From Doris montereyensis (Eukaryota > Mollusca > Gastropoda > Nudibranchia > Dorididae), in NCBI GenBank assembly GCA_037039925.1, contig JAXRKP010000661.1, positions 120,001 to 184,000 of the forward strand: a DNA stretch of 64,000 nt. The letters are read 5' to 3'. Numbering within the stretch: the first letter of the stretch is position 1; every line of letters begins with the position of its first letter. The notes below the pieces were generated by a model that did not search any database, had not been told where the DNA came from, and saw only the letters and a list, made by a program, of their open reading frames with translations. The translations under genes were made by a program, and so were the position numbers. Shown here one piece after another: positions 12,146 through 23,500 of the stretch.

Positions 12146-15100
12146 TAAAACAACAAGAATGCTCATTGTTTAAATCAAGCCAATCGTTCACCAGGTACCA
12201 TTCCAGAAGTCCCTCCCATCACGCTGGACAGTAAGAGGTCTCTAGAAAATCCATTCTCCCTCTCTGCCTGGATTAAAAGAAATAGAACTCAGTTGGACAG
12301 TCAGGGCTCAAAGGCTTTGTTTGATGATTCCTATCAGTTTACGGTAAAGAACAAATAAGAAGAATTTCTGCTTAAAACTTTCTGTTTCATATGCTTGTTG
12401 TAGAGTTTGATTTTGATGTTACCCACATTCCCAACTTGGTATTGGTGTTGGGGGTGGGGGGTGGGGTGGGTGGTTTACTCTGGAAAAAACCCCTTGAGAA
12501 AATGTTTTGACTGTTGGGGCTTGAACCCATGACAGTCTGGTTGAGAGGCCGACACTTTGCCTCTGGACTACCGAGTCCCCTACACTTGTAGAGCGGAAAG
12601 ATGAAGTTCGAATAGTTTACAATCAGACTGAGTAACTCCAGCTGTCATTTACACTTACACTCTTGAAAAAGTTATTTTCCTCAAAGGGAAAATAGGAACA
12701 TTGCAAGAGAGTGCTCTTATAGCCTTAAAGTTTGTTTGTGTTTTTAAGATTTAACCTTACCCAAATTGACTGCCAGGACAGAAAAAATTGTTTAATCTTC
12801 TGACAGACACGTCATGGTTATTTTCCTTTGGTGGAGTAATTGGACATGGCATAAAAACATACTTCGAAGAAATGATGTTGTCAAAGTAAATGTTATAGGT
12901 ACAAATGTGAGTGTTCCAAGAAGTGTTAAAGACTTCAAAATCTTTACTTTAACCATGTTACCAGCTTTAGGAATTTATAATGGGCAAAATCTCTTTAATC
13001 CTCTCAACGGCAGAGCGCCCGTAGTTGCCCAAAATGAGCGGAGACATGTCAACAATAGCCAAACGCTTTTGAGACAATCACCTATGTGAAAATGACTGCG
13101 ATTTCAGTACAACGGCAGTGATGACTTACTTATGTTTGTTGAATAAAACCAATGTTTTAAATTTTACTGAATTAGGTTTACAGCTTTTATGTCATGCCTA
13201 TTGCACTATAACATTGGAAGTCATATTTGATTCATCAAAAATAGTGTAAAATTTTAGATTTGTAATTTGTTGTTTGTATCTTTGTTATTTCTTATCCAAA
13301 TTTTCTGATCTTGAGATAAATTTGAATGTTAAAATAAGGTGATTTTAAACAATTGAGCAACAATACCAATCCTGATGATTTACTGAAGTGCGAAATGAAG
13401 ATCTTGAACGTATGGTATCTTAAAATAATGTCATCAGTAAAGCGTAAACCCGCCTACAAAATATTTGTGAACAATTGCCGTAAATCTGTCGGCGTGTTTG
13501 ATCTTTTAGGTTGCCTGAAACGAGAGCACGTCTTGGGCAGCCTGACCAATCACAAATCTATATTTGGATCCAGATGGCCCTGAAGGAGGAAGACCAGCAA
13601 ACCGAGATGTGTTGACTCCTATGAACAAAAGCATAAAATTCACACCTTTCTTGGTACTAAATATGGTCTAATACATTTTGAACTTAGTAATACATAATCA
13701 AGGAATTCATTGTGTCAAGTCAAAGAAGAAATAAATTAATTCTATCTTGAGCAAAATAATTCCAATCCGAATCCAATCAACATTGGATGAGAATAAAAAT
13801 TTAGTGATAAAAGAATACTCAGGTATAAATTTTTTCCATTTTGTAAAACTCAATTAATTTCACTCTTTCTGGGTCAATTTCGTAGTTTTGTTATCATTCT
13901 TCTTCTCTGTTTAATTCGGGACCGATAAGTGCATTCCGGCTTTTAAAAAAGCATCGCACACTTTTGGTCTTCTAGAGGGAGTTTTCCCAATTGGCTAATG
14001 TTTTCCAGTACCCGTCCACTGACGCAATAACTTTCACGGTCGGAGTGAAATGCAATATTTTGGTTTATAAATTATTTATAAATATACTGTCTTCTTAGTG
14101 GTCATTATATGGGATGGGAGGGGGGGGGCTGAAGAACACGACCCAGAGTCAAGAATTGATTACTGGATCTCTGAACGTTAGAGCAAGGCAAGATTTTTGC
14201 ATCAGAATACATCGCTGATATGTTACGAGCTTCAAAAGAAAGATGTTATTAAGTATGCAAGAATTAGGTGGAGCCAAATTTGCTCATGAATTTAACAGTT
14301 GCCATCAAAAGGGTTAATGTAAATTTTTTCTATGAAAGTGAACACATTCAGCTTGACTGAACACAATTTTCCTTTCAGGTGAACGTGTTTGGCAAAGGAG
14401 AGAACACAGGGCAGTGCGACTGTGCTGAAACTTGGATCTGGCAAATTGTAAGAGTTGTGAAATTCACGACCTTGTTTCCTCTTTTTTTAACGGACAAGAG
14501 TATGATGTAATGAAACTAAGAGTGAACTATTAACTAATGATGAAGAGTTGTAAATTTTAAAAAAAGTCGTTTATAAATAAAAACATTTACTCTCATTACA
14601 TATCTAAGGTTCTATATCTATATCTTTCTATCTATCTATTATATACATGTATATGTAGAGAGAGCTGACTTTCTCTAACTTTAAACGCAGTAAACTCAGG
14701 AACTACTTCACCTAGAACCACCATATTTTGCATGTAGGTTTGAAATAGCCTGCTTAAGGATCTTATCTTATTAACTTTTGGATTAAGACAGAGTTTGAAT
14801 TTCTTGAAAACAGATTGTTTACCATTAGTACTATAGCTGATTTTTAAAATGACACTCCATGTTTACTATTGTTATTGAATCACATGACTTGCAATTTATT
14901 CCATGTTGTAATTTGTACTTGTTTTATTTTTATGGCATGTTTAATATACGAAGAGGAGGAAAATGGATCAATTCACTATTTCTTCTTTCGTAGGAGGGCC
15001 AATCAAGTGACTTCCAATGGGAAAGACTACTCCCTCAAATCTGGAGACTCTATGCTAATCAAGAAGGGTCAAAGGTTAGCTAAATGTTGATGACAAGAGT

Positions 15101-16055
15101 GTTTTTGTGTTCCTGTTGTTGTTTTTCTTTAAATTTGATTAACTTTTGGTTGCATTTTTTTTCTCTCTTCTAATTAGAACTTAAGAATTAGAGTATGGGA
15201 TTTCAAAAATTTAACATTAAAAAAAAAGGCTTCCCCAACAATTGGTAAACTAGTGTTGTCCAAGCCCTAGGCTTCGTTATTTACTCTTTGCTTCTAATGC
15301 ATATGCCACATATTATAGTTTAATACTATAAAGATATATATATAGCTTATTATAGGAAACAAAACAACACAACTGTACAATTATTTTGTAATAGTTGTTC
15401 CCTTTATGAGGTTTTGTCACTACGTTCAGAACAAATTGAAATGTTTATCTTATTCTTAATTGCTTTATTTGATATCAGATTCTTTCTGCGCTATGTTAGC
15501 TTCTGCCATCTGTCTGTTTGAATTTTACATAGAAATGAACAAGAAGAAGAAAAATCCCATTGTCCTAATGACCAAAAATTGAATCTCATTGTCTTTTCAA
15601 TGAGATAAAAAAAAGTCAGTGAATTGTGTTGTGGTTTTCATTTGATTTTGATTTACCCAAATTTACAACTAAGGTGAGTGATCTCTGGGTTTTCGGTAGG
15701 ATTTTTAAAAGTTTGCCCGGACTACCCTGTAAACAGCCATGGGACCTTTAACATGCACGGAGTGTTGTAATCTGCTCACAGGACCTCCTTTTTATGATGG
15801 GACTAGGTGTCAATTGACCTACTTGGACCATGGGGGTAGATTTTGCACCTTGGACTACTGAGTCCCCCTTTATGTTGTGGTGGATGAATTGAATTTGAGA
15901 TACACGGTGAAGTTGTTGCAGACTAAGTACAATTAATATATTTGATCTCCAGATACACAGCAAAACGACCAGAGGGAGGTATAGCACTGATTTGTTATCA
16001 AGATTCAGTGAAAAAGCATAAACTGCCAGCTTTTAATGGAAAAGATCTCCAATAA
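6052..16055 (+). CDS. HAAO: 3-hydroxyanthranilate 3,4-dioxygenase (partial at 5' end, with frame breaks)
   Basis: This cytosolic Fe(II) enzyme opens the ring of 3-hydroxyanthranilate on the kynurenine route to quinolinate and NAD. Exons seen: 6052-6135, 7249-7355, 9992-10093, 10279-10321, 12195-12343, 14379-14447, 14994-15074 and 15953-16055 (stop TAA 16053-16055). Diagnostic peptides are [36 protein letters not shown] (a metal-ligand His, the substrate Arg and the Glu of the family), [28 protein letters not shown] and [10 protein letters not shown]. About 45 N-terminal residues, including the other two metal ligands (His and Glu), were not found upstream, so the first exon(s) may lie outside the window. 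Two junctions do not keep frame: exon 4 needs one extra base after its acceptor and exon 7 needs two, both next to G runs. A variant poly(A) signal ATTAAA lies at 16115. Identity is firm; functional status is uncertain. Confidence 0.9.
6178..6772. repeat. (TTA)n microsatellite followed by a (GTTGTTGGTGTTGGT)n minisatellite
   Basis: In the first recognised HAAO intron, about 120 bp of TTA repeat is followed by about 460 bp built from GTT, GGT and AGT triplets in shifting order. The poly-Leu/Val frames across it are period-3 artefacts. On the coding strand the transcript would be very G/U-rich. Confidence 0.95.
7440..9650 (+). mobile_element. Non-LTR retrotransposon copy 1 (endonuclease-RT), truncated, in a HAAO intron
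   Basis: After a GC-richer 5' leader (7455-7700) shared with the 60.9-kb copy, 7732-8244 encodes an apurinic-type endonuclease: [18 protein letters not shown] and [10 protein letters not shown]. Downstream and through several stops comes a reverse transcriptase: [37 protein letters not shown] and [20 protein letters not shown], then [11 protein letters not shown]. It ends abruptly near 9630, before the catalytic YADD box, so it is a truncated or deleted copy. The style matches RTE/I-group proteins often mislabelled as craniofacial development protein 2-like; the clade is my inference. It lies sense within the HAAO intron 7356-9991. Confidence 0.9.
9822..9949 (+). repeat. Dispersed pyrimidine-rich ~120-bp repeat, copy 3
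   Basis: A well-preserved copy: TACTGGTGGGTCCTACTTC, CTTTCATCTTGCTGTTCCC, TTCACCCTGAGATCACCGC, GGTAAATTCCAATTAAAC. It ends about 40 bp before the HAAO exon at 9992, so it occupies the region near the intron's branch point and acceptor. Confidence 0.75.
10502..10800 (+). repeat. SINE-A copy a (tRNA-derived)
   Basis: A tRNA-like head (GGCGACTGAGACGTTAGG ... GAGTTTGAATCC as B box) is followed by the family body: TGGGAAAGACACTTAACACC, ACCCAGATGCAAATGAGTAC, CACTAGCTTGGGA, AGTGATTATTGTCACCTGTT and AAGCTCCGGCTCTATGGGCC. Seven copies occur in the window in both orientations. It lies in a HAAO intron. Confidence 0.85.
11856..12147. repeat. Compound (ATA)n/(ATG)n microsatellite
   Basis: About 85 bp of near-perfect AAT repeat is followed by mixed ATG and AAT triplets, ending in a clean (GAT)n at 12103-12145. 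It lies about 50 bp upstream of the HAAO exon that starts at 12195. Confidence 0.95.
12440..12582 (-). repeat. SINE-C head fragment
   Basis: On the minus strand, GGGGACTCGGTAGTCCAGAG and GGTTCAAGCCCC match the tRNA-like head of the SINE at 4862-5105. A G-rich run at 12450-12470 follows. The domain with GCACGTTAAA is not present, so it is a truncated copy. Confidence 0.55.
15655..15880 (-). repeat. SINE-C copy (inverted), last HAAO intron
   Basis: Reading the minus strand from about 15868, one sees GGGGACTCAGTAGTCCAAGG, then GACACCTAGTCCCATCATAA, GTGCATGTTAAAGGTCCC and GGCTGTTTACAGGGTAGTC. This is colinear with 4862-5105. It is antisense to HAAO and ends about 70 bp before the terminal exon. 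Confidence 0.75.
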
Positions 16056-16930
16056 CGAAACAAGATTTACTTCAAAAGTTTCATTCTATCTCATATTGTT
16101 CCATTTTATTTTTTATTAAAGTAATGGAAACTGGAAATAATACTTTCTGAAAAATATGATGACAAATTTTAGTATTATCAGGAGATATAATGTGCTATGT
16201 ATGGATATTTAATTCAAATGTTATTTGAAATGTTCAGATGTATTCACTGCCTTGATTTTGTTGCTTAATATTTTTTATTCTTTCAATGACAATATTAACA
16301 TTTGTAAAATGTATGGAAAACATCAGCCTTTGTAATAATTAATTTATAGTTAAGTTTTTATAATTTGTTAATGGTAATTACAAGAACCAACTATCTTACT
16401 TTTCTTCATGATGTAGGTTTCAGATATAGTTTTAAAATCCAAATAACAAACAATAGACTAGTAAATATTTGACCCTGATCATTTGATAAATTTGATTAAT
16501 AGGCTATAAACTTAAAAGTATCAATAAATAGTCCTCTCAAAAAGGACAAGAATGAAACAAGGAAGCATTTAAAATTTTAAAATAATAATATATTGTGGTC
16601 ATTTTTTATTTTTAAGACATTAAAACATCAAAACTTTATTCTTACTTTTAAAACTTTGTAAAAACAAAAAGATTTCATATGCAGCTGTTGTATTGTAAAG
16701 GATTTGAAAAGAAATGATTTTGTTTTCATTATTAGCCACCTACTGGTATGAGAACTCTCCATTTTTTAACCAGTATAGATGTATAAGAAAAAATCGTTTG
16801 TCACCTCATCACTAGTCATCGCCATCCGGAGACTATTCATGGTCGGACATTGCATTGCATCCTGAACCTTCTTTCGGAAAAGCTCACAATCTGTTGTCAT
16901 TCGCCCTACCTCTGTTGTAGTTTCGAAGGC
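16056..16930. other. HAAO 3' flank, AT-rich, nothing recognised
   Basis: After the HAAO stop there is an ATTAAA at 16115-16120 and an AATAAA at 16523, either of which could be a polyadenylation signal. Otherwise no gene, RNA or repeat family was recognised before the 41-bp array. Confidence 0.5.
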
Positions 16931-16935
16931 AGTCT

Positions 16936-17440
16936 TCTTCCATAATTTGTTCTCACCTTCTAGTTTGTCTTCCTCTGCTTCCATAATTTGTTCTCACCTT
17001 CTACTTGGTCTTCCTCTTCTTCCGTAATTTGTTCTCACCTTCTACTTGGTCTTCCTCTTCTTCCGTAATTTGTTCTCACCTTCTACTTGGTCTTCCTCTT
17101 CTTCCGTAATTTGTTCTCACCTTCTAGTTGGTCTTCCTCTTCTTCCGTAATTTGTTCTCACCTTCTACTTGGTCTTCCTCTTCTTCCGTAATTTGTTCTC
17201 ACCTTCTACTTGGTCTTCCTCTTCTTCTATAATTTGTTCTCACCTTCTACTTGGTCTTCCTCTGCTTCCGTAATTTGTTCTCACCTTCTAGTTGGTCTTC
17301 CTCTTCTTCCATAATTTGTTCTCACCTTCTAATTGGTCTTCCTCTGCTTCCGTAATTTGTTCTCACCTTCTACTTGGTCTTCCTCTTCTTCCATAATTTG
17401 TTCTCACCTTCTAGTTGGTCTTCCTCTTCTTCTTTTGCCT
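16936..17440. repeat. 41-bp tandem repeat (about 12 units)
   Basis: The unit TAATTTGTTCTCACCTTCTA followed by CTTGGTCTTCCTCTTCTTCC repeats with a 41-bp step (for example TTGTTCTC at 16988 and 17029). Units differ only by C/G in CTACTTGG versus CTAGTTGG and a few other changes. Low divergence points to recent expansion and likely length polymorphism. Confidence 0.95.
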
Positions 17441-17766
17441 TCATTTTTTCTTTTTAAAATGGGTTTCAAGGGTGTGAGGACGTTTGAAGTGTCCAAAATA
17501 TCTCATCTTTTGTTAATTGATGTTACAAAGGGGCATCATGGCTTTCATGTTGACTCTTCACTGTATTTCTTCATTTATCTTTTTGTCTTTCCATGATGAG
17601 TACTCTCATTATTTCCCTGTAACACTTCATCTCAAAAGCTGTTATGCTCATTACTACTAGAGTTATATATTTCACATTTGTGAATTAAAAGCAAAACTCG
17701 TAATAACAGATTTAGAAAGAGAACAGTTACTGGGGCAAGGGACCAAAAGAATTTTAACAACTAATG

Positions 17767-18558
17767 CAGTGGAACCTCTCTAATTGGGAAGTCTCAGTGG
17801 ATTGTAAAATCGTCCCGATTGGCGGGTTTCCCGATTTGCCGGGGACCAAGGTATTTTGGTTTTCCCTCAGCAGTTTGAGGTACTTAAGCCCTTCTGTGAG
17901 TGATAAAATGCAGAATTAAATGAACAAGTAGCCACAGGACCAGTTGATCAAAATGAAGATGGCATTCATCAAAGATGTCACTCACACTCACAATCGATCT
18001 TCCTTGGATGGTAGATAGATGAGACACGTAATCAAGAAGGAATGATGGGTCGTTAAATCTCCTCTCGTGTCCACCCTTGCGATTGACCGATGAGGCGGGC
18101 AATAAAAGATATGACACTTTTGACAGTTCACAACTCTTTAAGCGTCGCCCCGTGTCAACACCGTACTGTATTGTTAGGTGGGCGAACAAGGTCTAGCTCG
18201 ACGGCTGCGTCCACACCTTCTTAATGGATGTCTGGTGTGTCTGGCTTATGGTCGTCGTGAACTGGCACTTGCGACATTGTGTACACATTATGCAATGTTT
18301 AACACATGTAGCACTAATGCAGGTATAATAATTGATATTTTGCTAATACGGAAACTAAATTGGGATAAAAAGTGAGTTTTGGAATAAATAAATATGGGGG
18401 AAATGGTGATGATAATCAATGCAAGCCGGGAACGTTATCCCGATTAGCCGGGCACCTTTTTCGTTTAGAGAGGTAAAATATATAAAAACATTCCGTTCCC
18501 TGGCAATTCTTCCTGATTGGCCGGGGTTCCCGATTCCCCGATTAAAGAGGTTTCACTG
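17767..18558. mobile_element. Pogo/Tigger-like TIR element, no transposase
   Basis: The left end starts CAGTGGAACCTCTCTAATTG and the right end, read inverted, starts CAGTGAAACCTCTTTAATCG. This is the typical terminus of pogo/Tigger-type Tc1-mariner elements. A TA follows the right end (18559-18560), but the left flank has TG, so the target duplication has decayed or the left edge is altered. Subterminal CCCGATT/GCCGGGG motifs recur on both sides. No transposase motif was recognised inside. Confidence 0.7.
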
Positions 18559-18559
18559 T

Positions 18560-19110
18560 ACGATGAATGTAAACCGGACACTGACACTTTCAGTGCTCTT
18601 TTTTATGGGTATATAGTTAACATGGATATTGTGATAAAAACACCCTCTATTTCTTCAAATGTTATTTACAGTACTGCCCGTATTCCTCAAGCTCATTGAG
18701 ACCAGAAAATTAGTTTGTGGAAAACGTGTTTCAGAGAATGTAATAGGCGTTCAAAGGATTATGGTTGAAACTTTGTCATAAATTCGGGAATTCCGTGTTT
18801 TCGTCAAACATGTGTTTGAGGAATACAGGCTGTAAATTAATAGATTGTTTGCATAATTCTTTCTTTCTTCAGCATTACATGTATGTGTCTATTTTTCAAT
18901 TCATATGTATTAAAAATATCATGTTTGTCTGTTGAAAAAAAAGAACGTGGTGCAAAGGGAGTAAATATAAAAAATCAGATCTAAAAACTATTCCCCTTGT
19001 GTTTTCCTTTCTCTTTGACATTTTTCTGTTTATGAATATTTATATTATATTACTACTATTGTCACCTAGATGTTATGTGCTACTGTTATTCCGTATTAAT
19101 TTTGATCATC
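18560..19110. other. AT-rich intergenic DNA, nothing recognised
   Basis: No exon, RNA or repeat family was recognised on either strand. Confidence 0.45.
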
Positions 19111-19121
19111 ATCATATCATA

Positions 19122-19225
19122 GTGGATTCGGTAGCTCAGATGGTAGAGGGCCTGACTGCCATGCAGGTGACCGGAGCTCAACTCCCGGTATGGGTATGGG
19201 TTTTCTGCTGACCCTCCTGTTAAGG
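19122..19225 (+). repeat. tRNA-Gly-like SINE head
   Basis: GGTAGCTCAGATGGTAGAGG is a good A box and the middle has CTGCCAT (a GCC anticodon-like loop), but the acceptor arm does not pair and the B box is degraded (GAGCTCAACTCCC). It abuts the SINE-A copy beginning at 19225. I call it a SINE head or tRNA pseudogene, not a working tRNA. Confidence 0.5.
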
Positions 19226-19512
19226 CAGCAAGCGGTGTCGGTAACTGAGTGGTTAGGCTGATCATAAGGTCCCAGGTTTGAATCCTAGTAGTAAAAGTAG
19301 GTCGGATATTGTGTTCCTTGGGGGAAAGACATTTAACACGCATTTTCCCCACTCGACTTAGGTGCATATGGGTACAAGCACTAGCTTGGGAGTAAAACCT
19401 GCATGACACTAGTGCCCTGTCCAGAAGGTGATTATTATCACCTGTTCTACTTCATGCTATGGAAACTGGGATAAGCTCTGGCTCTATGGGCTGTAATGGA
19501 CTTGAGGGAACT
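19225..19512 (+). repeat. SINE-A copy b
   Basis: Same family as 10502-10800: AACTGAGTGGTTAGGCTG head, AGGTTTGAATCCTAGTAG B box, GGGAAAGACATTTAACACGC, CCCACTCGACTTAGGTGCA, GCACTAGCTTGGGAGTAAAA, AGGTGATTATTATCACCTG and AAGCTCTGGCTCTATGGGCT. Confidence 0.9.
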
Positions 19513-19715
19513 CTTTTTCTTTCTTCTTATCTGTCAGTGCAATGGATTAGGTCCATTCACTAATTCAATATTAGCGAAAATAGGGGCGACATGGAAAGCA
19601 ATGCCAAACTACCATATTGTAACGTATGCCACGAAATTGTAGCTGAAGCATGGGATCATTACTTACTATCACATCATCGAAAGCGTGTGAAAGCTGCGAG
19701 CTCCCCAGGGACCCC

Positions 19716-19815
19716 TTGTCAAACAAAGAAACATTGCATGTTTATCAAAAGCCGTTGTTCTGTTTTCATCTCTCAACGAAATGACAAGATTGCTTACAAT
19801 AACTTCCTTGAACTT
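19716..19815 (+). repeat. 100-bp direct repeat, copy 1
   Basis: Shares almost its whole length with 21110-21212 in the same orientation: TTGTCAAACA, ACATTGCATGTTTATCAAAA, GCCGTTGTTCTGTTTTCATC and AAGATTGCTTAC. It falls inside an open frame at 19591-20037 whose only family-like hint is a single C2H2-like pattern. Because of the repeat, I do not call that frame a gene. Confidence 0.85.
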
Positions 19816-19819
19816 ACTA

Positions 19820-21100
19820 CAACTCACTTGAGACTGGGTCCAAAATTTATTTTACTGTTTTTGCAACAAATCACCAAAAATTCAAGAATCATCATATTTC
19901 CATTTGTCCTTTTCACACAGATAACAAGAAATCATGATCATTACAAGACAATCGACATTAAAACTGTATATATGAAGAACTTTTTAAAAATGGTTTATCG
20001 ACTATGCTACATTTTGGATGTTTTTGAAAAATTCTAGATCTACCTTTGTTGTAGGTCTGTTTTCAGAATTATCAGAGCTTGAAGGTGTGGGGGGGGGGGG
20101 GGGGGGGGGCTGGGCTGACATTGCTTTTCTAAACTATTCTAGCTAGCTACAGTAATTTAACGGTTATTTTATAACTTGGTGGGTCCGAATTAGTGGGAAA
20201 TGTTGGATTTTAAAAAAAGTAATTATCATAGTTGCCATGGAAACAGCCACCATCTTGAATTGTAAAAAGAAGAAAAAGACTGATTTCAAAATTTATCTCC
20301 TCCACCAGTATTTGTGCTATCCTTTTGTAATTTCATACACATACTCCTGAACATGTTATCTAATGAAAAATAGAGTAGTTTAAAAAAAATCTATATATTT
20401 ATTTGTATTTGTACATTTCAACAATGGAATAATTGACACAGAAAAATGGAAACAAAATTCAAATATTTCTCTATTAGTTTTTTTTTATACGTCTATCAAC
20501 TAGTTATAATTCTATATAATAATATATGCCAAATTTCACATTTGTTGGTCGATAAATACACAGAAGATAGAATTTATCTTCTGAAAATGAGAGTTTTAAG
20601 AAAATCGCATTTGAAAGAAGAACATGGAAATTTGGATGGAAAAGGTGGTCCTACTTCAAAACATTTCTGCCACATAGGCTGGGCTACTTTGCTCTTCTTT
20701 TCTTTCAATTGATCCTCAAATACAGGAATGGTGGTCCAATTTACTACTGATACTACGCTCTGTTGAAACAACCCACAGTTCAGAGATCATGAGTTCGCTG
20801 GCATAATATTACTTAACAAACCGATGGGTGCCATACTGTCACTGCATGAAAACCAACAAACACAAAGCGAGGTCACACTAGTCACAGGCACGGTCACGTC
20901 ACCTAGTTGTTTACACTACTCATGTGCTAGTATAGTACAGTACTGTAGAATGCAGTACTGATGCTTTGGAAATTTCCAATGTCCAGTAGGTAATGTCTCA
21001 TGACCCTGAACTGGACCCCTCCCACCCCTCCCCTCCCCCCAACCATTATTTATAAGGAAGATATTCTGGATCTTGATCATCACTAAACTTATTTTCTGAC
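19820..21100. other. Intergenic DNA with a (G)n homopolymer, nothing else recognised
   Basis: A run of about 20 Gs lies at 20088-20109. No exon or known repeat family was recognised in the rest. The segment is bounded by the 100-bp direct repeats at 19716 and 21110. Confidence 0.45.
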
Positions 21101-21109
21101 TCGCTAGAA

Positions 21110-21212
21110 TTGTCAAACAGTGAAACATTGCATGTTTATCAAAAGCCGTTGTTCTGTTTTCATCTCTCAACGAAATAACAAGATTGCTTACTACAATAAC
21201 TTCCCTTGAACT
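21110..21212 (+). repeat. 100-bp direct repeat, copy 2
   Basis: Matches 19716-19815 in the same orientation, with about five differences including a two-base and a three-base change. The flanks beyond the match are unrelated. Confidence 0.85.
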
Positions 21213-21464
21213 GTGATAACTCATCAGTTACCAATCGATTTCCAGGAAAGGAAGTACAATTGTAAAGGTTTAAACTAGTAGTAGAAACCATTTCCCCATA
21301 CTCAAGGAACACTATTACAGTCGATATTGATCGTGAAAGCTAATGCGCCAAGGGGCGGTGCATCCATCCAGTTGAACACACTGGCGATGCGCCATAATGT
21401 GGCCTATCCATCTCAAGTGAGTTTGATATTAATGATATGCTAATACCTGTTTACTTCTTTGAGA

Positions 21465-21660
21465 AAGTATGGGAAACAGAGATTTGTGAATAAAGACATA
21501 CAGTGAGGCAAGGGGTATGTGGAATGTAAAAGAATATGACATGATGGGCAGAAAAAAAATCCTGGCCATTACGAGGATCAAACCTGTGACCTCTACATCA
21601 GCATCAGCACGCATCGCCTCGCCATGAAAGGAAAGCGTGCTACATTACCAACTGAGCTCA
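21465..21660 (-). repeat. SINE-B copy a (tRNA-derived)
   Basis: On the minus strand a tRNA-like head (GAGCTCAGTTGGTAATGTAG ... GAGGTCACAGGTTTGATCC) leads into the family body CCAGGATTTTTTTTCTGCCC, then CATGTCATATTCTTTTACAT and CCCCTTGCCTCACTGTATG. Four copies of this family are present in the window. Confidence 0.75.
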
Positions 21661-21669
21661 CAATCCAAT

Positions 21670-22900
21670 GACTTCTCATTTCTCATATTTAAGACAACAT
21701 TGTACAATAAGAATACATTTTGGACAAGAAAATTATATTTGCATAAAAGTGTTTTTAATTTAAGCTTTTTCATGACCCAAAATATGTGCACATAACACTG
21801 TTACAGTTACATATCACAATTCAAACATCCCAGCTGAAGCTCATATCAAGCAATGGCGGAAAAACAAAACAAAAGAGATTTAAAGATGAAGACTCAGTAA
21901 TACAAAGTATTAAATCACAAGGTAATAAAGTAACACAGTGTGCATTGTTAAGGCATTCCCTCCATAAAATAACCCCTTGCAGTAGATACTAATATTAGAA
22001 ATGCAGCAATGTAGCTGTCATAACAATATAGTTTTGCCAATAATTTGTCCCAATATATAAAATAAAAGCACATATTTACAAAGCAGATCATATTTAATAT
22101 TGAATATAATAATGTGTGACATACATACTTACCCTGCAGCTTTTCGATAATGGTTTGTATTATGGCTACATTAAATAAAATAAATAATATTTTTTAAACA
22201 GGACAAACACTTGATAAAATAAAAAAGAGTGATGAAAAGAATAGAATTCCCTCATAAAATCACAGGACAATCTCTCTGCCACAGATTTTTTAAAGCAACC
22301 GAACAGCCCCCACTATGAGCATTGTATTTTATGTAAATGGAAAAAAAGATCAGTCAAATAAACCAGTCACCATGAAGATAAACAGCAGTAGACCGTACTG
22401 CCTCCTAATCCCATCAACTGCCACCATTTAAAAACATTTGTTAGCTTTTTCTTCACTACAGAGATCAGATCACTTCCGTAGCATATGTGTAATTATAATT
22501 CTTAAATATCGACTACTTTTAAATACTTATATTACATAGACTACTTTTACTTTTATCTACTATTAATAGTAATACAATGTAGTATCAACTGTTTGACTTT
22601 GAAATTTCTTTAGAAGCAAACAGTGTGGGGGAGGATGTAAAGACAGTCCTAATAACAGAAATTGTCTCATAAGATGAAGAGCTGCACACACTAAATAAAT
22701 AGACACTTGATATTTTCTCAAGAGAAATGAAGAGGTCTGTGTCAGTGTCAGTATAAGTAATATAACTTGTTGACAGTTTTAACACTTTGTCAATATACAA
22801 CCTCTTATTTTTCCTGCGTGGAAAATGTGTGCAATCTTCAAAAAAGCATGCCATTGCCTAAGCGATTGAATATATTTCTTAAGCTCACATAGACTTAGAC
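21670..22900. other. AT-rich intergenic DNA, nothing recognised
   Basis: Both strands were read. Open frames of 60-90 codons here show no recognisable domain and no flanking exon structure. Confidence 0.45.
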
Positions 22901-23024
22901 ATTACAATTATTTCCACACATGGGCCTCCATTCCCACCCTCTCCTTTTGTGGCCACACCTTTCACCTCTGCCACACTCAAAAACACAATCAACAACGGTC
23001 AAACCCTTTCAAACTCGCCACCAC

Positions 23025-23500
23025 CAGCCTTTGACCTACTGTCAGTACTGCCACTCCCACTCACCACCAACAGCCTTTGACCTACTGTCAGTACTGCTAC
23101 TCCCACTCACCACCAACAGCCTTTGACCTACTGTCAGTACTGCCACTCCCACTCACCACCAACAGCCTTTGACCTACTGTCAGTACTGCCAATCCCACTC
23201 ACCACCAACAGCCTTTGACCTACTGTCAGTACTGCCAATCCCACTCACCACCAACAGCCTTTGACCTACTGTCAATACTGCCACTCCCACTCAACACCAA
23301 CAGCCTTTAACCTACTGTCAATACTGCCACTCCCACTCACCACCAACAGCCTTTGACCTACTGTCACTACTGCCACTCCCACTAAACACCAACAGCCTTT
23401 GACCTACTGTCAGTACTGTCACTCCCACTCACCACCAACAGCCTTTGACCTACTGTCAGTACTGCCACTCCCACTCACCACCAACAGCCTTTGAAAAAAA
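23025..23500. repeat. 46-bp tandem repeat (10 units plus a partial)
   Basis: CAGCCTTTGACCTACTGTCA starts each unit at 23025, 23071, 23117, 23163, 23209 and on to 23485, a strict 46-bp step. Units continue GTACTGCCACTCCCACTCAC. There are no variable spacers, so it is a minisatellite and not a CRISPR array. Confidence 0.95.

Noticed and set aside
17884..18189. 101-codon minus-strand frame inside the pogo-like element
   Set aside because: No transposase or host motif was recognised; it is probably chance.
19122..19200. Functional tRNA-Gly(GCC)
   Set aside because: The acceptor stem does not pair, the B box is degraded, and it directly precedes SINE sequence.
19591..20037. 148-codon frame with one C2H2-like pattern (CNVCHEIVAEAWDHYLLSHH)
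   Set aside because: Half of it overlaps a 100-bp repeat found again at 21110, only one finger-like pattern is present, and there are no flanking exons. The hint is kept in the repeat entry.
22585..22854. 89-codon minus-strand frame
   Set aside because: No recognisable domain, no exon context, and the composition of the AT-rich surroundings.
23025..23500. CRISPR array
   Set aside because: The whole 46-bp unit repeats with no variable spacers, and the genome is eukaryotic.
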